Below, piece by piece: positions 11,086-21,925 of a stretch of DNA of 64,000 nucleotides (the stretch's first letter is position 1; the number at the start of each line of letters is the position of its first letter). The notes beneath the pieces were generated by a model. It saw only the letters and a list, made by a program, of their open reading frames with translations. It was not told where the DNA came from and did not search any database. The stretch is from Ascarosepion bandense (lineage: Eukaryota > Mollusca > Cephalopoda > Sepiida > Sepiidae): positions 6,472,501-6,536,500 of the forward strand of contig JBBBDQ010000346.1 of assembly GCA_037127315.1 (NCBI GenBank), written 5' to 3'. Both the position numbers and the translations under genes were made by a program.

Positions 11086-11375
11086 TTATTCACAAATTAT
11101 AACATGGATATATTATAATATCAATAAAAAAGTAGCTATTTTGTTTCGACACTTCTTGTGTCTTGTGAAGGGATGTGGTTTATTTCAAATTGGTTTTAAA
11201 AGGTTCAAAACAAGCAAGACCCCTTTAATAAGGAACGCATTATTGTATCTACAATGTGTACCAATCAGAGTAAAGTAACTTCTAATTTGGAGAATATGTG
11301 AGCAGACTTAAAAATAATTCTGGGGGGCATTAGTATTAATATTTTGGTGGGCATTAGTATTAATATTTATTTACA

Positions 11376-11608
<233 letters not shown>

Positions 11609-11657
<49 letters not shown>

Positions 11658-11722
11658 AATAGTTGTTACAATGGTTTATAAATTCATGGTATCACTACAC
11701 AAAACTTTTCGCGTTTCGAAGC

Positions 11723-11770
<48 letters not shown>
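11609..11770. repeat. Two (TA)n tracts with 75-bp spacer
   Basis: TA runs at 11609-11654 and 11729-11770. The spacer includes TTTTCGCGTTTCGAAGCTGC, whose complement carries a GAAACGCG motif. Confidence 0.9.
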
Positions 11771-11773
<3 letters not shown>

Positions 11774-12261
11774 GACCTTGAATAAGTTTTAGGTGATTTT
11801 TCGTAATAAGTAATGTTTTATTTGCAAAAATTAGTAAGACACAAGCCACTGAGTATATTACCCATCGCTAGCAATACTTTTCCTATCTTTCTGGCAGTAT
11901 TTGAAATCCAGGTCATAGAAATGACAGGTTTTGAGGCTAAACATCTGTCGACCCATTGTTTTGCCATCTTCATAAGAATAAAAGTTCTGGTCAGACAGGC
12001 TATGTGCTATCAATTGAAGCAATTGATAATCGAATGGGCAATATCTGGTGAATATGACAGTTGGGTTAGGACTTCCTATTTAAGCGTTTCCAAGTAAGTT
12101 TTTCCCCGTTTGGCAACATGTGGCCTAGTATTGTCATATTGTAAAAATTAATTTATTGTGCCTCTGCTCGTTTACCGGGCGTTTTTTCTTCAATGCTCGG
12201 CTAAAACTCATCAATTGTTGTCGATGGTGATATCCCGTGATGGTTTCGGTCGACTTCGAAC
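11770..12261 (-). pseudogene. Mariner transposase relic, C-terminal half
   Basis: The minus strand encodes, with frame changes, a mariner-family run: ETITGYHHRQQLMSFSRAL, KKKRPVNEQRHNK, then a DIAPFDY-like RYCPFDYQL and ends with GKSIASDG. A TTAGGACC end at 11770 resembles a mariner terminal repeat next to TA. Stops (around Q/Y and after ITIDNN) show it is inactive. The N-terminal DNA-binding half is missing at the TA tract. Confidence 0.75.
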
Positions 12262-12265
12262 CATA

Positions 12266-12292
12266 AATATATATATAAAATATATATAAACC

Positions 12293-12337
<45 letters not shown>

Positions 12338-12378
12338 TGATAAGTATGCATATAGAAAGTATACCTATCGATTGACAC

Positions 12379-12411
<33 letters not shown>

Positions 12412-12480
12412 TATATATATATAAGACTATATATATATATATATATATATATAAGTCTAATTATATATATATATATATAA

Positions 12481-12522
<42 letters not shown>

Positions 12523-12545
12523 CTTATATATATATATATAAGTCT
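12266..12545. repeat. Complex TA/CA microsatellite cluster
   Basis: Alternating TA runs, a (CA)n run at 12376-12410 and interspersed ATAAGTCTA or AAGACTATA spacers in both orientations. Several overlapping IYIYIY or HTHTHT frames are artefacts. Confidence 0.9.
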
Positions 12546-13516
12546 GCGTGCACCCACGTTATTTTGAAATTCAATTATTTGTTCCGGTATTATTTGTACC
12601 TGTATATGCCATATTTTACAACTGAATTTTTGTACTTGGTATAATTAGCTATTTTTTTCTTTTTTTGATTTTCAGTTTCACTAGGAAATGTTTATGCAAA
12701 GCAAAACTCTCAGCGGAATTATGTCTCTGATCTCACATAATATATGCAGCACACATATTCAGTTGGATGTATACATTTACATATATGCATACACAGATGC
12801 ATACGCGAACGTATTTATATACTGGAAATCTACAGCTTAATATCTATTGAACACTCTTAATTTATTCAACTCAATAAAGCTTCTTTTAAAAGGACAGCGT
12901 CGAACAGCATAGATAAAAACACCATTTAATCCTGATGGAATTGTTTTTCGTTATTCTTGACATATTCGGCTCCATTTCTCCTACTCCCTTAATAAATTGA
13001 TTTTTCCTCATTTCTTTTGAAGGGAGATCATATGTTTGCGGCTTGTTTGTGTGTGTTTGTGATTAATTTTCAATTTTTGCTTTTCCATCTTTTGCCGACA
13101 CATCGTTTGAGAGTTTGAGAGCGTTGTACTTATTTGATGCTGTGGAGATTAACTCACCTCTACAGATTAGTACTTGGACTCGTCCAAGTAGGATACTAGA
13201 GCCGAATGTCGTCCTTGGAAATTCAGGGAAGAAACAGAATGAGTTAGCAAGATCCAACCGAAAGTGAGTTTTATATCCTGACTATAAGACTATATCGATC
13301 AAAATGACATTATATTTTTGAATGCGTTATCTTCGTTCAAGGCAATGAAGACATGAAAATATAATTTTTCCGTTTGTTTTATTTCTAAATTTCCTCAGTC
13401 TCTAAGAGAAAAGATCGAAAGATTGTTATTCTATTGTAATGTCAAAACAACTCAAAATGTGCTCAAAATAAAATAACGTAATAGGTAACCGGAGATGTTT
13501 TATTTTTTTTTCATAT
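12546..13516. other. No gene recognised
   Basis: AT-rich with scattered ATATACACA. A 64-residue open frame on the minus strand (13063-13257) has no motif I know. I see no splice-signal pattern that would make it an exon. Confidence 0.3.
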
Positions 13517-13823
13517 CAATCAATCTGTTAATTGCCATATGAGATACACGTTTTAAGCGATCATGTCTCTTTCGAGACATTTACTGGGTAGAAGATTTTC
13601 CAGAGGTAAGTTGCTATTACATTCTGCGGTAGACCGGTTGCCAACCAAGGCTATAAAACACAATCTGTCCTGCTATTGAACCCATAGGGATGGAGAAGAG
13701 AAAGATTAATACCTTTCCCAAGGTCATTTGTGCGTAAGTGAAGGAAACGAATTCAACTGGAATTCGAACTCGGTTCTCTGATTTCTCATTCAGAGCTGAT
13801 ATCCCTTACACCATAACGCACCT
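13517..13823 (-). mobile_element. SINE S1, near full length
   Basis: Tail hairpin ATGTCTC-TTTC-GAGACAT at about 13563, central ATTCTGCGGTAGACCGG, and B-box complement GGAATTCGAACTCGG through the head ACCATAACGCAC at 13823. All S1 segments are present in order. Confidence 0.85.
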
Positions 13824-13892
13824 CGTTTCATACACTTCCTTTCAAAAATAAGCTCATTAGATAACCAAGAAGAATGTTACAAACTGAAGATG

Positions 13893-14222
13893 TCAACAGT
13901 ATTTACATTATTCGGACTATTGTCCTCATGTTTGTTTCTATTTGTACGATGTTTCGGCCGTTGTACGCTCTAACCTTCTTCAGATGCTAGAAATTTCGAA
14001 CCGAACCGTTTATTGAAATCACAGGAGTATATGAACCCTATTCCTTGTGTAGTAGTGCCTCTTTTGGTAGTCACATTGCCTAGTGGATATAGATGTTGGT
14101 TAGTTCTTGTGACTTGACCCAAAGAGGTGTGAGTTCAATATCAGACTACAACTGTGGTGAACAAGTAACTTGCAGTATAAGAGGGAGATAACTCATGACT
14201 ACCAAAAGAGGCACGACGTAGT
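13893..14222 (-). mobile_element. SINE S2 with 5' inversion
   Basis: 13893-14072 is the 3' half of S2 on the minus strand (tail motif at about 13950-13977). 14078-14222 is the tRNA-like head of S2 on the plus strand. Read on the minus strand this is an inverted 5' half followed by a normally oriented 3' half, with about 22 bp (AGTGCCTCTTTTGGTAGTCA) shared at the break. Confidence 0.65.
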
Positions 14223-14583
14223 AAAACAACTTTATTAGCTTTAGGCTTAGTAATTGATTAAATATACACTTTCTTCTTCATGTAATTTGAAAACATTAGT
14301 CCTAGAAGGTGTTCAAATTAACATGCCATTATTTGTCCTATTTATAAAACAGATTGTATGTCATTTTTTAAGATCAACTTTAAGAATATAACTCAAGTTC
14401 TTATGCTAATGGTTTGCTTTTGAAACGTCTTGCATTGCTGGATTGTTTGCTTAGCGAGATATCAACTCTTTTTATGTCATTTAATGCTGAGATTTAATTT
14501 TCTTGAACGCATTAGTAATATTTTTTTATGAAAATGCATTACTAGTTATCTTTTTAAAGTATTGCTGTTATTTTTTATAATTG
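14223..14583. other. Possible S5 repeat fragment, otherwise nothing
   Basis: GAGATATCAACTCTTTTTATGTC at about 14456 resembles the phrase GGGATATCAACCTCTGTGGG at 30302. Otherwise AT-rich spacer. Confidence 0.35.
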
Positions 14584-15120
14584 TTTCAGCCCACTCTAGG
14601 CGGTACACCACTGATGTGCAGAAGTTTATATAGAGAGGATAGGGAAAGAGAAGAGAAGAGAAAAAAGCGGTACATGGGATGTCGAAGAAAGAGTAAGAGG
14701 GGGTGAGAGTCAAGGAGATAGAAAATGATAATTTACGTTGCATTTAAAATTTTGGAGATTGTAGCTGTCAAGGAAGCAAACGTGAGGAAGGGGGTTCCAT
14801 AAGCAAGAAATGAGAGAAAACAATCTGCTTGAAGTGGTGGTCACAGCTGCCTATTTTGACACTAAAAGGATGGGACCTAGTTGCCAATCTAGTAGCTCGA
14901 GTAAATTCATGAGAGCGAGCAGCATGGAAAGAAGCTCCTCAGAGCGGAAACCGTGAAAATACTTGTAGAAACGACAGAGGGAAGCGACATCCCGTCGGTG
15001 AGAAAGTGACTGAACGTGAGCAACCAATTCAGAACCAGTTACATTGCAGATCCTCTTCCCCGGGTCAGGGTAGATATGAGAACAACAGCAATTAAGATGT
15101 GGCTCCACGCTCCTCAAACC
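14584..15120 (-). pseudogene. LINE-B 3' part plus shared terminal block
   Basis: The minus strand carries AHVQSLSHRRDVASLCRFYK and YFHGFRSEEL, the LINE-B C-terminal signature, down to the 3' end at 14584. The block 15055-15120 (CGGGTCAGGGT...GAACAACAGCAATTAAGA) is also found at 30719-30779 beside a different repeat, so it is a separate dispersed sequence. Confidence 0.7.
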
Positions 15121-15219
15121 TTACTGTCGGGTTTATTTTATCATCATACCCAGGAGATGCGTTTTTGGATTGAATAAACCCGCAAGACAACCTATTCTAT
15201 GCTCAATTTTCTTATACTA

Positions 15220-15543
15220 GATGTGCGTTGTGGCACAGTGGATATCGGCTCGGAATGAGAAATCGAGAAATCGAGGAACCGAGTTCGAATTCCACTTGAA
15301 TTCCTCGCATTCACTTACGCGCAAATACCCTTGGGAAAGGTATTAATCCGTCTCTTCCTTCCAGTTATGGGTTAAATAACAGGACAGATTGGGTTCTATA
15401 GCCTTGGTCGGCAACCAGTCTACCGCAGAAAGCAATGGCAACCTACTGCGGGATAATGATCTGCCCAGTCAGTCATGTCTCTTTGGAGACATGATCGCCC
15501 AAAGCGTGTATCGCGCATGGTACTTAACTGACTGACTGACTGT
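15220..15543 (+). mobile_element. SINE S1, full length
   Basis: The best complete S1: head from GATGTGCGTTGTGGCACAGT, B-box GAGTTCGAATTCC, body, TCTACCGCAGAAAGCAATGG, hairpin ATGTCTC-TTTG-GAGACAT and a (TGAC)n end. A 10-bp duplication (GAGAAATC) in the head is private to this copy. It serves as the reference copy for the family. Confidence 0.9.
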
Positions 15544-15589
15544 CAAAATGAGCAGACCGGGCACTGTCATCAGATATTTTTGGATTGTA

Positions 15590-15760
15590 TTTTTTTTTTT
15601 TAAATAGTGTCGCCCAAGCAAGGCATTTTACTACCACTGTTGTGCAGGGGATTACATAGGAGGAATGTTATGAAAAGAGAGATAGAGAGAGAGAGAGAGA
15701 GAGAGGTTGCAGGGGGTGTCAGTAAGAGAGTAGGAGAGGGTATTTGAGAAAAAACATGTA
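15590..15760 (-). mobile_element. LINE-B 3' terminus with (GA)n
   Basis: Poly-T then GTCGCCCAAGCAAGGCATTT and GTGCAGGGGATTACATAGG is the complement of the LINE-B 3' end. A (GA)n tract at 15674-15704 interrupts the UTR. Confidence 0.65.
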
Positions 15761-16441
15761 TACGTCCTCAAATACGACCTTATTTACCATGCTTGTTTCC
15801 ATCTAGTAGCAACAAATATTTATTTTAAATCTTTTGCCTGAAGTATTGAGCAAATTAAAAATTTCGCATTGGACATAATAGTTAGATTTCCGCTGCTTGC
15901 TTGAATTGCACTCTTGACCCCGATACCCGAGAATATGCTGTCTCGATCATTACAAGCTAAAAAAAAATCTAAGATCAACCGTTATCTATCCTACATATAA
16001 TATACACCGTTTTTTCCGACCTTGTATAACTTTACTGCAAGCCTATTTTATACGCACTACAGTGAGTATCTCTTGGGTCTTGTATTGGTTAAATAAAAGT
16101 AAAAATGAAGAAGAGGTGGATTTATTTTAAGCTTTTTAAATATCTTATTTCTTGTGATTGTTATTACATTGTTACTGGATTTATTCTTCATCTTCTTTCA
16201 GCTGACTCTCATCGCAACTACCCAATAAGCATTGTGCAATCGTCAAGTAATCAGCACTGACGGGAAATTAAACGTAACAGACTGGCGTATAACAAGTTAT
16301 CATTATTTTCGAGAGTTTGTCTTACCCTGGCAGACGCTGACACAATTTTAGTTGCGATAATTAACAAGTTGCGATGCTACTCGCTTATATAAACAAACAA
16401 GATGGCGGCATTTCCAACTGCTAAATTTAGATTACTCTAGA
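15761..16441. other. No gene recognised
   Basis: Unique-looking sequence without long frames or known motifs. Confidence 0.3.
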
Positions 16442-16652
16442 GCTTACAGTCATATAAAGTTCAAACATTGGTACCAGTATGATCAGCAAAGTTAAGCAAC
16501 ATAGAGTCTGGTGAGTACCGTGATGGAAATGCCAGTTGCTGAAAGCTTGGATTCATGAATGGATTAATGGATAATAGCTCTGAATTGTTAACTGGAAAGC
16601 TGAAATCCAGTTGAATTTGTGTTCTTTATTTTTACTTACGGGCGAATACTTT
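16442..16652 (+). mobile_element. 5S rRNA-derived unit joined to SINE S1, degenerate
   Basis: 16442-16548 aligns to 5S rRNA order: GCTTACAGTC start, AAAGTTAAGCAACA (box A region), GATGG then a ~12-nt deletion in box C, and GAAAGCTT end. From 16560 the S1 head follows (TGGATAATAGCTCTGA...GAAATCCAGTTGAATTTG) until LINE-B cuts it at 16653. Same junction architecture as 32329-32620. Confidence 0.65.
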
Positions 16653-17200
16653 TTTTTTAATCCTTTCACCCCGAGCAAGGCGGAAATGCCACTGCTGTTC
16701 AGGGGGCTACATAAGAGTAAAAAGACCAGTTAGAAGAGAGTGAAGAGGAAGACGAACCAGTTAGAAAGGAGCAACAGAAAGCTGAGAACGCAGGTGTGAT
16801 GACAGTTTCAAAGGTGGAGAAAAAGGAAAGGATATACGGGGTCGGGGAAGGGATGGAGTCAAGTGGTTAATAGATGAGTATTGACATTGCATTTAAATTC
16901 CTGGAGGTTGTAGCCGTTAGGAAAGCAAGAATATTGGAGCGAGTTCCACAGGCGGGAAGTGCGAGAGAAGAAGCTGCAGAAGTAGAATTGTCGTCTGCAT
17001 TTGGCTAACCTAACTGTGAATGGGTAGGACCCAGTTGCCAATCTGGTTGTACGAGTAAACACCTGTTGAGGAGGCTCCAGTGACTTAAGTTCGTCTGAGC
17101 AGAAGCCATGAAAGTATTTATAGAAGAGACAGAGGGAGGCCACATTTCGTCGGTGGGGATATGGCTGTAGTCGAGCTGCCAAGTTAGTTGATAAATCATA
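16653..17200 (-). pseudogene. LINE-B RT C-terminal region and 3' end
   Basis: The minus strand encodes YPHRRNVASLCLFYKYFHG, then FTVRLAKCRRQFYFC and RTSRLWNSLQYSCFPNGYN, a continuous 107-residue frame, followed by the UTR ending TCACCCCGAGCAAGGCGG at 16668. Truncated at its 5' side near 17200. Confidence 0.8.
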
Positions 17201-17322
17201 TCTTCTCCCTACCTAATGCTTAATTCGTCAAATTTGTATCAATAAACCATTATTATTTAAAAAAAAAACTTCTTACAATAAAAAGAAAATATATCCTGGA
17301 TTTGAATAATCTGCAAAAAGTT

Positions 17323-17957
17323 GATAATCTGTAAAATAACGAGACAATCAATCTCGAGGACCAAGGAAGCGAGTTCGAGTCTCGCTTTTCTAATTCTAGC
17401 TTAGATGTAGCACAAAGTCGAAAGTAAGGGGTACTTGGTGAGGATCAAACTCACTACTCAGTTGTAATAGGTTCTAGCAAGACAAGTTTGCAAACCATTA
17501 CGCCACGTAAAAGTGCTCTAACAAAAATTAGATGCAGTGTTCAAACTGAAAATTTTAATGTTTTTTTTTATATATTAGTTTAATTTTTTTATCATATATT
17601 AAATTTAAAATTTCCTGTATTTTATTTTATTTTATTTTTTTTTTGATAATCTGTAAAATAATGAGACAATCAATCTCGAGGACCAAGGAAGCGAGTTCGA
17701 GTCTCGCTTTTCTAATTCTAGCTTAGATGTAGCACAAAGTCGAAAGTAAGGGGTACTTGGTGAGGATCAAACTCACTACTCAGTTTTAATAGGTTCTAGC
17801 AAGACAAGTTTGCAAACCATTACGCCACGTAAAAGTGCTCTAACAAAAATTAGATGCAGTGTTCAAACTGAAAATGTTAATGTTTTTTTTAATATATTAG
17901 TTTAATTTTTTTATCATATATTAAATTTAAAATTTCCTGTATTTTCTTTTTTTTTCT
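17323..17957. repeat. 322-bp unit duplicated in tandem
   Basis: GATAATCTGTAAAATAA starts at 17323 and again at 17645; the two units are almost identical. Each contains an S3-like SINE portion on the minus strand (TAGATGTAGCACAAAGTCG, B-box complement GAGGATCAAACTC) and a tRNA-arm-like stretch at its start. Confidence 0.9.
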
Positions 17958-18262
17958 TTTGTGAGGTACTCTGTAGAACAGAATTGTTTGTTGTCTTTAT
18001 TTTGCCGCTAAAATATGTCTTTTGATTAGGTTGGTTTAATGGAAACTCATTATCTTATTTCTGTCTACATTTTTCCCGAAGCCATCCCTTGAGTGGCTTC
18101 TGCGAAAATTGCTAGACCCAGTAATCGATTTCTTACCGTGGTAAAGGAATTCCTACATAATCAGCCTTTCCCTCACCGTTATTGACAACTGTAAATACAC
18201 CGAAAAAAAAACTGTATCAATGTTAAATAATATAAATAACAATTTTTGTAACGTATTTTGTA
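17708..18262. repeat. Segmental duplication, copy 1
   Basis: From TTTTCTAATTCTAGCTTAG to TTTTGTAAAAT this block is repeated nearly base for base at 21361-21925. Differences are a few substitutions and T/A-run lengths. 18263-18555 holds nothing recognised. Confidence 0.9.
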
Positions 18263-18555
18263 AAATTTTACGTATTTTGTAAAAGTTTATTTTCTACTCG
18301 TGTTGTTTATATAAATTTTGCAAAATAAGGATCCGTGAATTACGTTGAAATCAGTAGAAACAAAATGGAAGTTATGCTAAGTGAATAGATGTTACTTTGC
18401 TTGTATTATAACGTAGAAAAGGTTTTCAGCGTCACTGCCGTCTCAGCTTTACGTATAGTTTGATGCCCTGCTATATATTTTGATATCCTTTATAAAATCC
18501 AAAGTAATTTTCCCACTACCGCCATACAGCTTCCCTATGCCTTTGATTTAAATAC

Positions 18556-18820
18556 TTGCAGGTTAATTGTTCAGATGAACCTTCATTAATGGCACCTAGA
18601 CTTTATGAATGTAAACACAATATTAGATTAGCGGCAAGTCTTATCCTCTTACAGTTAAAATGGCTAGGTGTAACCATAAGTTACATCAAAGTAACTGCTA
18701 GACAATTTCTTCATTCACACTTCTCGCTTGTGGAACTCTCCCTTTCAGCTTCATACTTTCCAGAGATATTTGATCTTCAGAAATACAAAGGCAATCGTTA
18801 TATACTGTCTTCTTGATTCT
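18556..18820 (+). pseudogene. Diverged LINE-B-like C-terminal fragment
   Basis: The frame NCSDEPSLMAPRLYE followed by NIRLAAS, VELSLSASYFPEIFDLQKYK follows the spacing of the LINE-B end (CSDELKSLVP, TRLATGSH, LWNSLP..FP..YNLQEFK). Highly diverged, so an older copy or a relative. Confidence 0.5.
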
Positions 18821-18907
18821 TGTTCTTTCATTTTTCTCACTCTTTAATATCTTTTTTTTGTATTTCGTATCCCTTACGTTTAGTGGTTTTATTATCTTAG
18901 CAGGAAA

Positions 18908-19206
18908 TCAATCAGTTAAGTGTCATATATGATACACGCTTTAGGCAATCATGTCTCGAAAGACACATGATTGATTGGTTCTCCTGCAGTAGGTTGCCAT
19001 TGCTTTCTGCGGTAGACTGGTTGCCAGCCAAGGCTATGGAACCCAATCTATCCTATTATTTAACCCATAACTGGAGGAAAGAGACGGATTAATACCTTTC
19101 CCAAGAGTATTTGTTCGTAAGTGAAAGCAAGAAATTCAACTGGAATTCGAACTCGGCACCTCGATTTGTTGTTCTGAGTCGATATCCACTGCACCACAAC
19201 GCACAT
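18908..19206 (-). mobile_element. SINE S1, near full length
   Basis: Complete order from the tail (TCAGTTAAGTGTCATATATG) to head complement (CACTGCACCACAACGCAC). Tail hairpin is mutated (ATGTCTCGAAAGACACATG). Confidence 0.85.
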
Positions 19207-19984
19207 GGCGGGAAATAATTAACTAATAAGGGCTCCAAAAACGTTTCTAAAAATGCGACTAGAGTTTCCAAACAACCTAAGTAACTGCTAGACTGATATT
19301 ATATATATTAAACGATATTTCGAAAATGCCTATCTAATACATTTTTATTTAAGATTTCTTAGCTCAGTGACAACCATGGCATCATATATTGGTGAGACGT
19401 TTACGCCGTGTCTCTAGATAATAATGACCGTTATATTTACATTTTACCTTGCTTCGCCATATGTTGGATACTCTCTATGCAGATTGCTGTTGTATAAAAC
19501 AATATCCGCGGCTTTCTGTGAAGTTTCAGTGGAATGTTTCTGGCACTTTGTTTCGTATAACTTTTGTTTGAAAGCTTTATAAATTTTCAGGGGTTATAGA
19601 ATAAGCGAAAACTAACTTATTCAAATACAATATTATAACTATCTGAAGGATTAACTTTGTCCCCAACATATGATGACATAGTCGTAATTATAAATAAATG
19701 TTATATCACATTTATAATACAAAATAAAACTTTGTCCCCAACATATGATAACATAGTCGTAATTATAAATAACTGTTATATCACATTTATAATATAAAAT
19801 AAAACTTCTTTATTTATCATGAATCACCTATCTGTTAAAGGATAACGTAGTATCATTTGGAAAACCCTCCACCATCGCTACTAGTTGATGGCATGGTTTC
19901 TTAATTTAGAAAAAAAAAATTGGGGTCATTTTGAAAAATAAGAATTTTTTTCTATCTGATGATTTCTTTCAGGGCATTGTGATT
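19207..19984. other. Spacer with a 76-bp tandem duplication
   Basis: ACTTTGTCCCCAACATATGA starts at 19654 and again at 19731; the 76-77-bp units differ at a few bases. No gene otherwise. Confidence 0.6.
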
Positions 19985-20330
19985 ATGGCTCCTCACAACT
20001 TCTCATTTCTCGTGGCTCTTGATAGTTTTTCTGTCATTGATAAGTCTGGCTTCGGTTTCCCACCCCTCGTTCCGTCAATGCAATCACAAACGCTCGTGTT
20101 TGGCTGCCTTCCTCTCTCTCTTGGGACTTACGTTATCTAAGCCCTCCTTCCTTATTATATGTCCAAAGAATTTTAGCCTTTTCTTATTATCGAGTTCTTT
20201 CTGCTGCCTTTTACTTTTAAGATTTTCTAAAATTTAAGATTTCCTTGTTGCTTCGAAGAAATTCTCAGAACCCTTCCGTCGAGGCATCTTAGTTGCCTCC
20301 AGTTTTCTCCTCGGTGGTGGGAATATTATC
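19985..20330 (-). pseudogene. Diverged LINE-A-like 3' region
   Basis: The complement of TAAGCCCTCCTTCCTTATTAT at about 20138 parallels the LINE-A tail (MRKEGLENL). The rest is too mutated to read. 20331-20694 continues with K/R-rich minus-strand frames of unknown origin. Confidence 0.4.
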
Positions 20331-20694
20331 CAGCATTCACTGTGAGGAGAGATATTACATTGCAATCCAGTGCTTTTTTCTCTCATTCTAACGAACTTTT
20401 CTTTACGTTTCTCAGCATTTTTCTTTGCTTTTGAAATGCTTCGTTTGCTCATCCAACATATGTTCGTATCTCGGTATAACATTTTAAATACTCTTTTAAA
20501 TACTTCCAAGATATTTAAACTTCTGTGCCTGCACCATAATGATATTGCCAATCTGTAACTCGCATCTTTGCCTTTTTTTCTTAATGCTGAAAAAAAAAGT
20601 TTATTTAATTTAAAGTTTATTTAATTGTTGGAACTTTTATTACAGTTATTTGAAACAAAAAAGCAAATTAAGAAAAATTTTAGTATTTGTCTAT

Positions 20695-21310
20695 ATTTTA
20701 GAGATGAAGTAGTATTTACAGTATTTACATTATTCGGACTATTGTCTTTATCTTTGTTGCCATTTGTACGACGTTTCGGACGTTGTGCGCTCCGGCCTTC
20801 TTCAGTTGCTAGGAATTTCAAACCGAACTCTTTATTGCAATCACTGGGGTATATAAACTCCATTCCTTGCGTAGTAGTGCCTCTTCTGGTAGTCATGAGT
20901 TATCTCCCACTAACTCTGTAAGTTACTTGTTGACCACTGCTGTAGCCTAATATTGAACTCATAACTTTTTGGGTCAATTCACAGGAACTAACCTTAAACT
21001 CCTTAAGGACACGTGGCACAGTGGATATAGACGTTGCTTAGTTCCTGTGACTTGACCCAAAGAATTGTGAGTTCAATACCTGGCTACATCAGTGGTAAAC
21101 AAGTAATTTACAGGGTTAGAAAGAGATAATTTATGATTACTAGAAGAGTTAGTACTACGCAAGGAATGGAGTTCATATACCACAGTGATTGTAATAACGG
21201 ATTCGGTTCAAAATTACTAGCACCTGAAGAAGGCCGGAGCGCACAACAGCCGAAACGTCGTACAAATGTCAACAAAGATGAGGACTATAGTTTGAATAAT
21301 GTAAATGCTA
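20695..21310. mobile_element. Two SINE S2 copies as an inverted pair
   Basis: Minus-strand S2 at about 20695-20995 and plus-strand S2 at 21031-21310, separated by roughly 35 bp. Each carries the B-box phrase and the CTGAAGAAGGCCGGAGCGCA...GAAACGTCGTAC tail. Transcribed through, the block could fold into a hairpin with ~280-bp arms. Confidence 0.8.
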
Positions 21311-21360
21311 CAAAAATTTTAGTAACTTAAAACAGAACAGAAACAAATATTGGAAGTTGA

Positions 21361-21925
21361 TTTTCTAATTCTAGCTTAGATGTAGCACAAAGTCGAAAGT
21401 AAGGGGTACTTGGTGAGGATCAAACTCACTACTCAGTTGTAATAGGTTCTAGCAAGAGAAGTTTGCAAACCATTACGCCACGTAAAAGTGCTCTAACAAA
21501 AATTAGATGCAGTGTTCAAACTGAAAATTTTAATGTTTTTTTTTTATATATTAGTTTAATTTTTTTATCATATATTAAATTTAAAATTTCCTGTATTTTA
21601 TTTTATTTTTATTTTTTTGTGAGGTACTCTGTAGAACAGAATTGTTTGTTGTCTTTATTTTGTCGCTAAAATATGTCTTTTGATTAGGTTGGTTTAATGG
21701 AAACTCATTATCTTATTTCTGTCTACATTTTTCCCGAAGCCATCCCTTGAGTGGCTTCTGCGAAAATTGCTAGACCCAGTAATCGATTTCTTACCGTGGT
21801 AAAGGAATTCCTACATAATCAGCCTTTCCCTCACCGTTATTGACAACTGTAAATACACAAAAAAAAAAAACTGTATCAATGGTAAATAATATAAATAACA
21901 ATTTTTGTAACGTATTTTGTAAAAT
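21361..21925. repeat. Segmental duplication, copy 2
   Basis: Near-identical to 17708-18262. It begins right after 50 bp of S2 flank and stops abruptly at 21925. Confidence 0.9.

Noticed and set aside
12201..12644. Several IYIYIY/CVCVC/HTHTHT frames
   Set aside because: Translations of TA, TG and CA dinucleotide runs; the same applies at 3716, 5841, 11360, 60122, 60481 and 62314.
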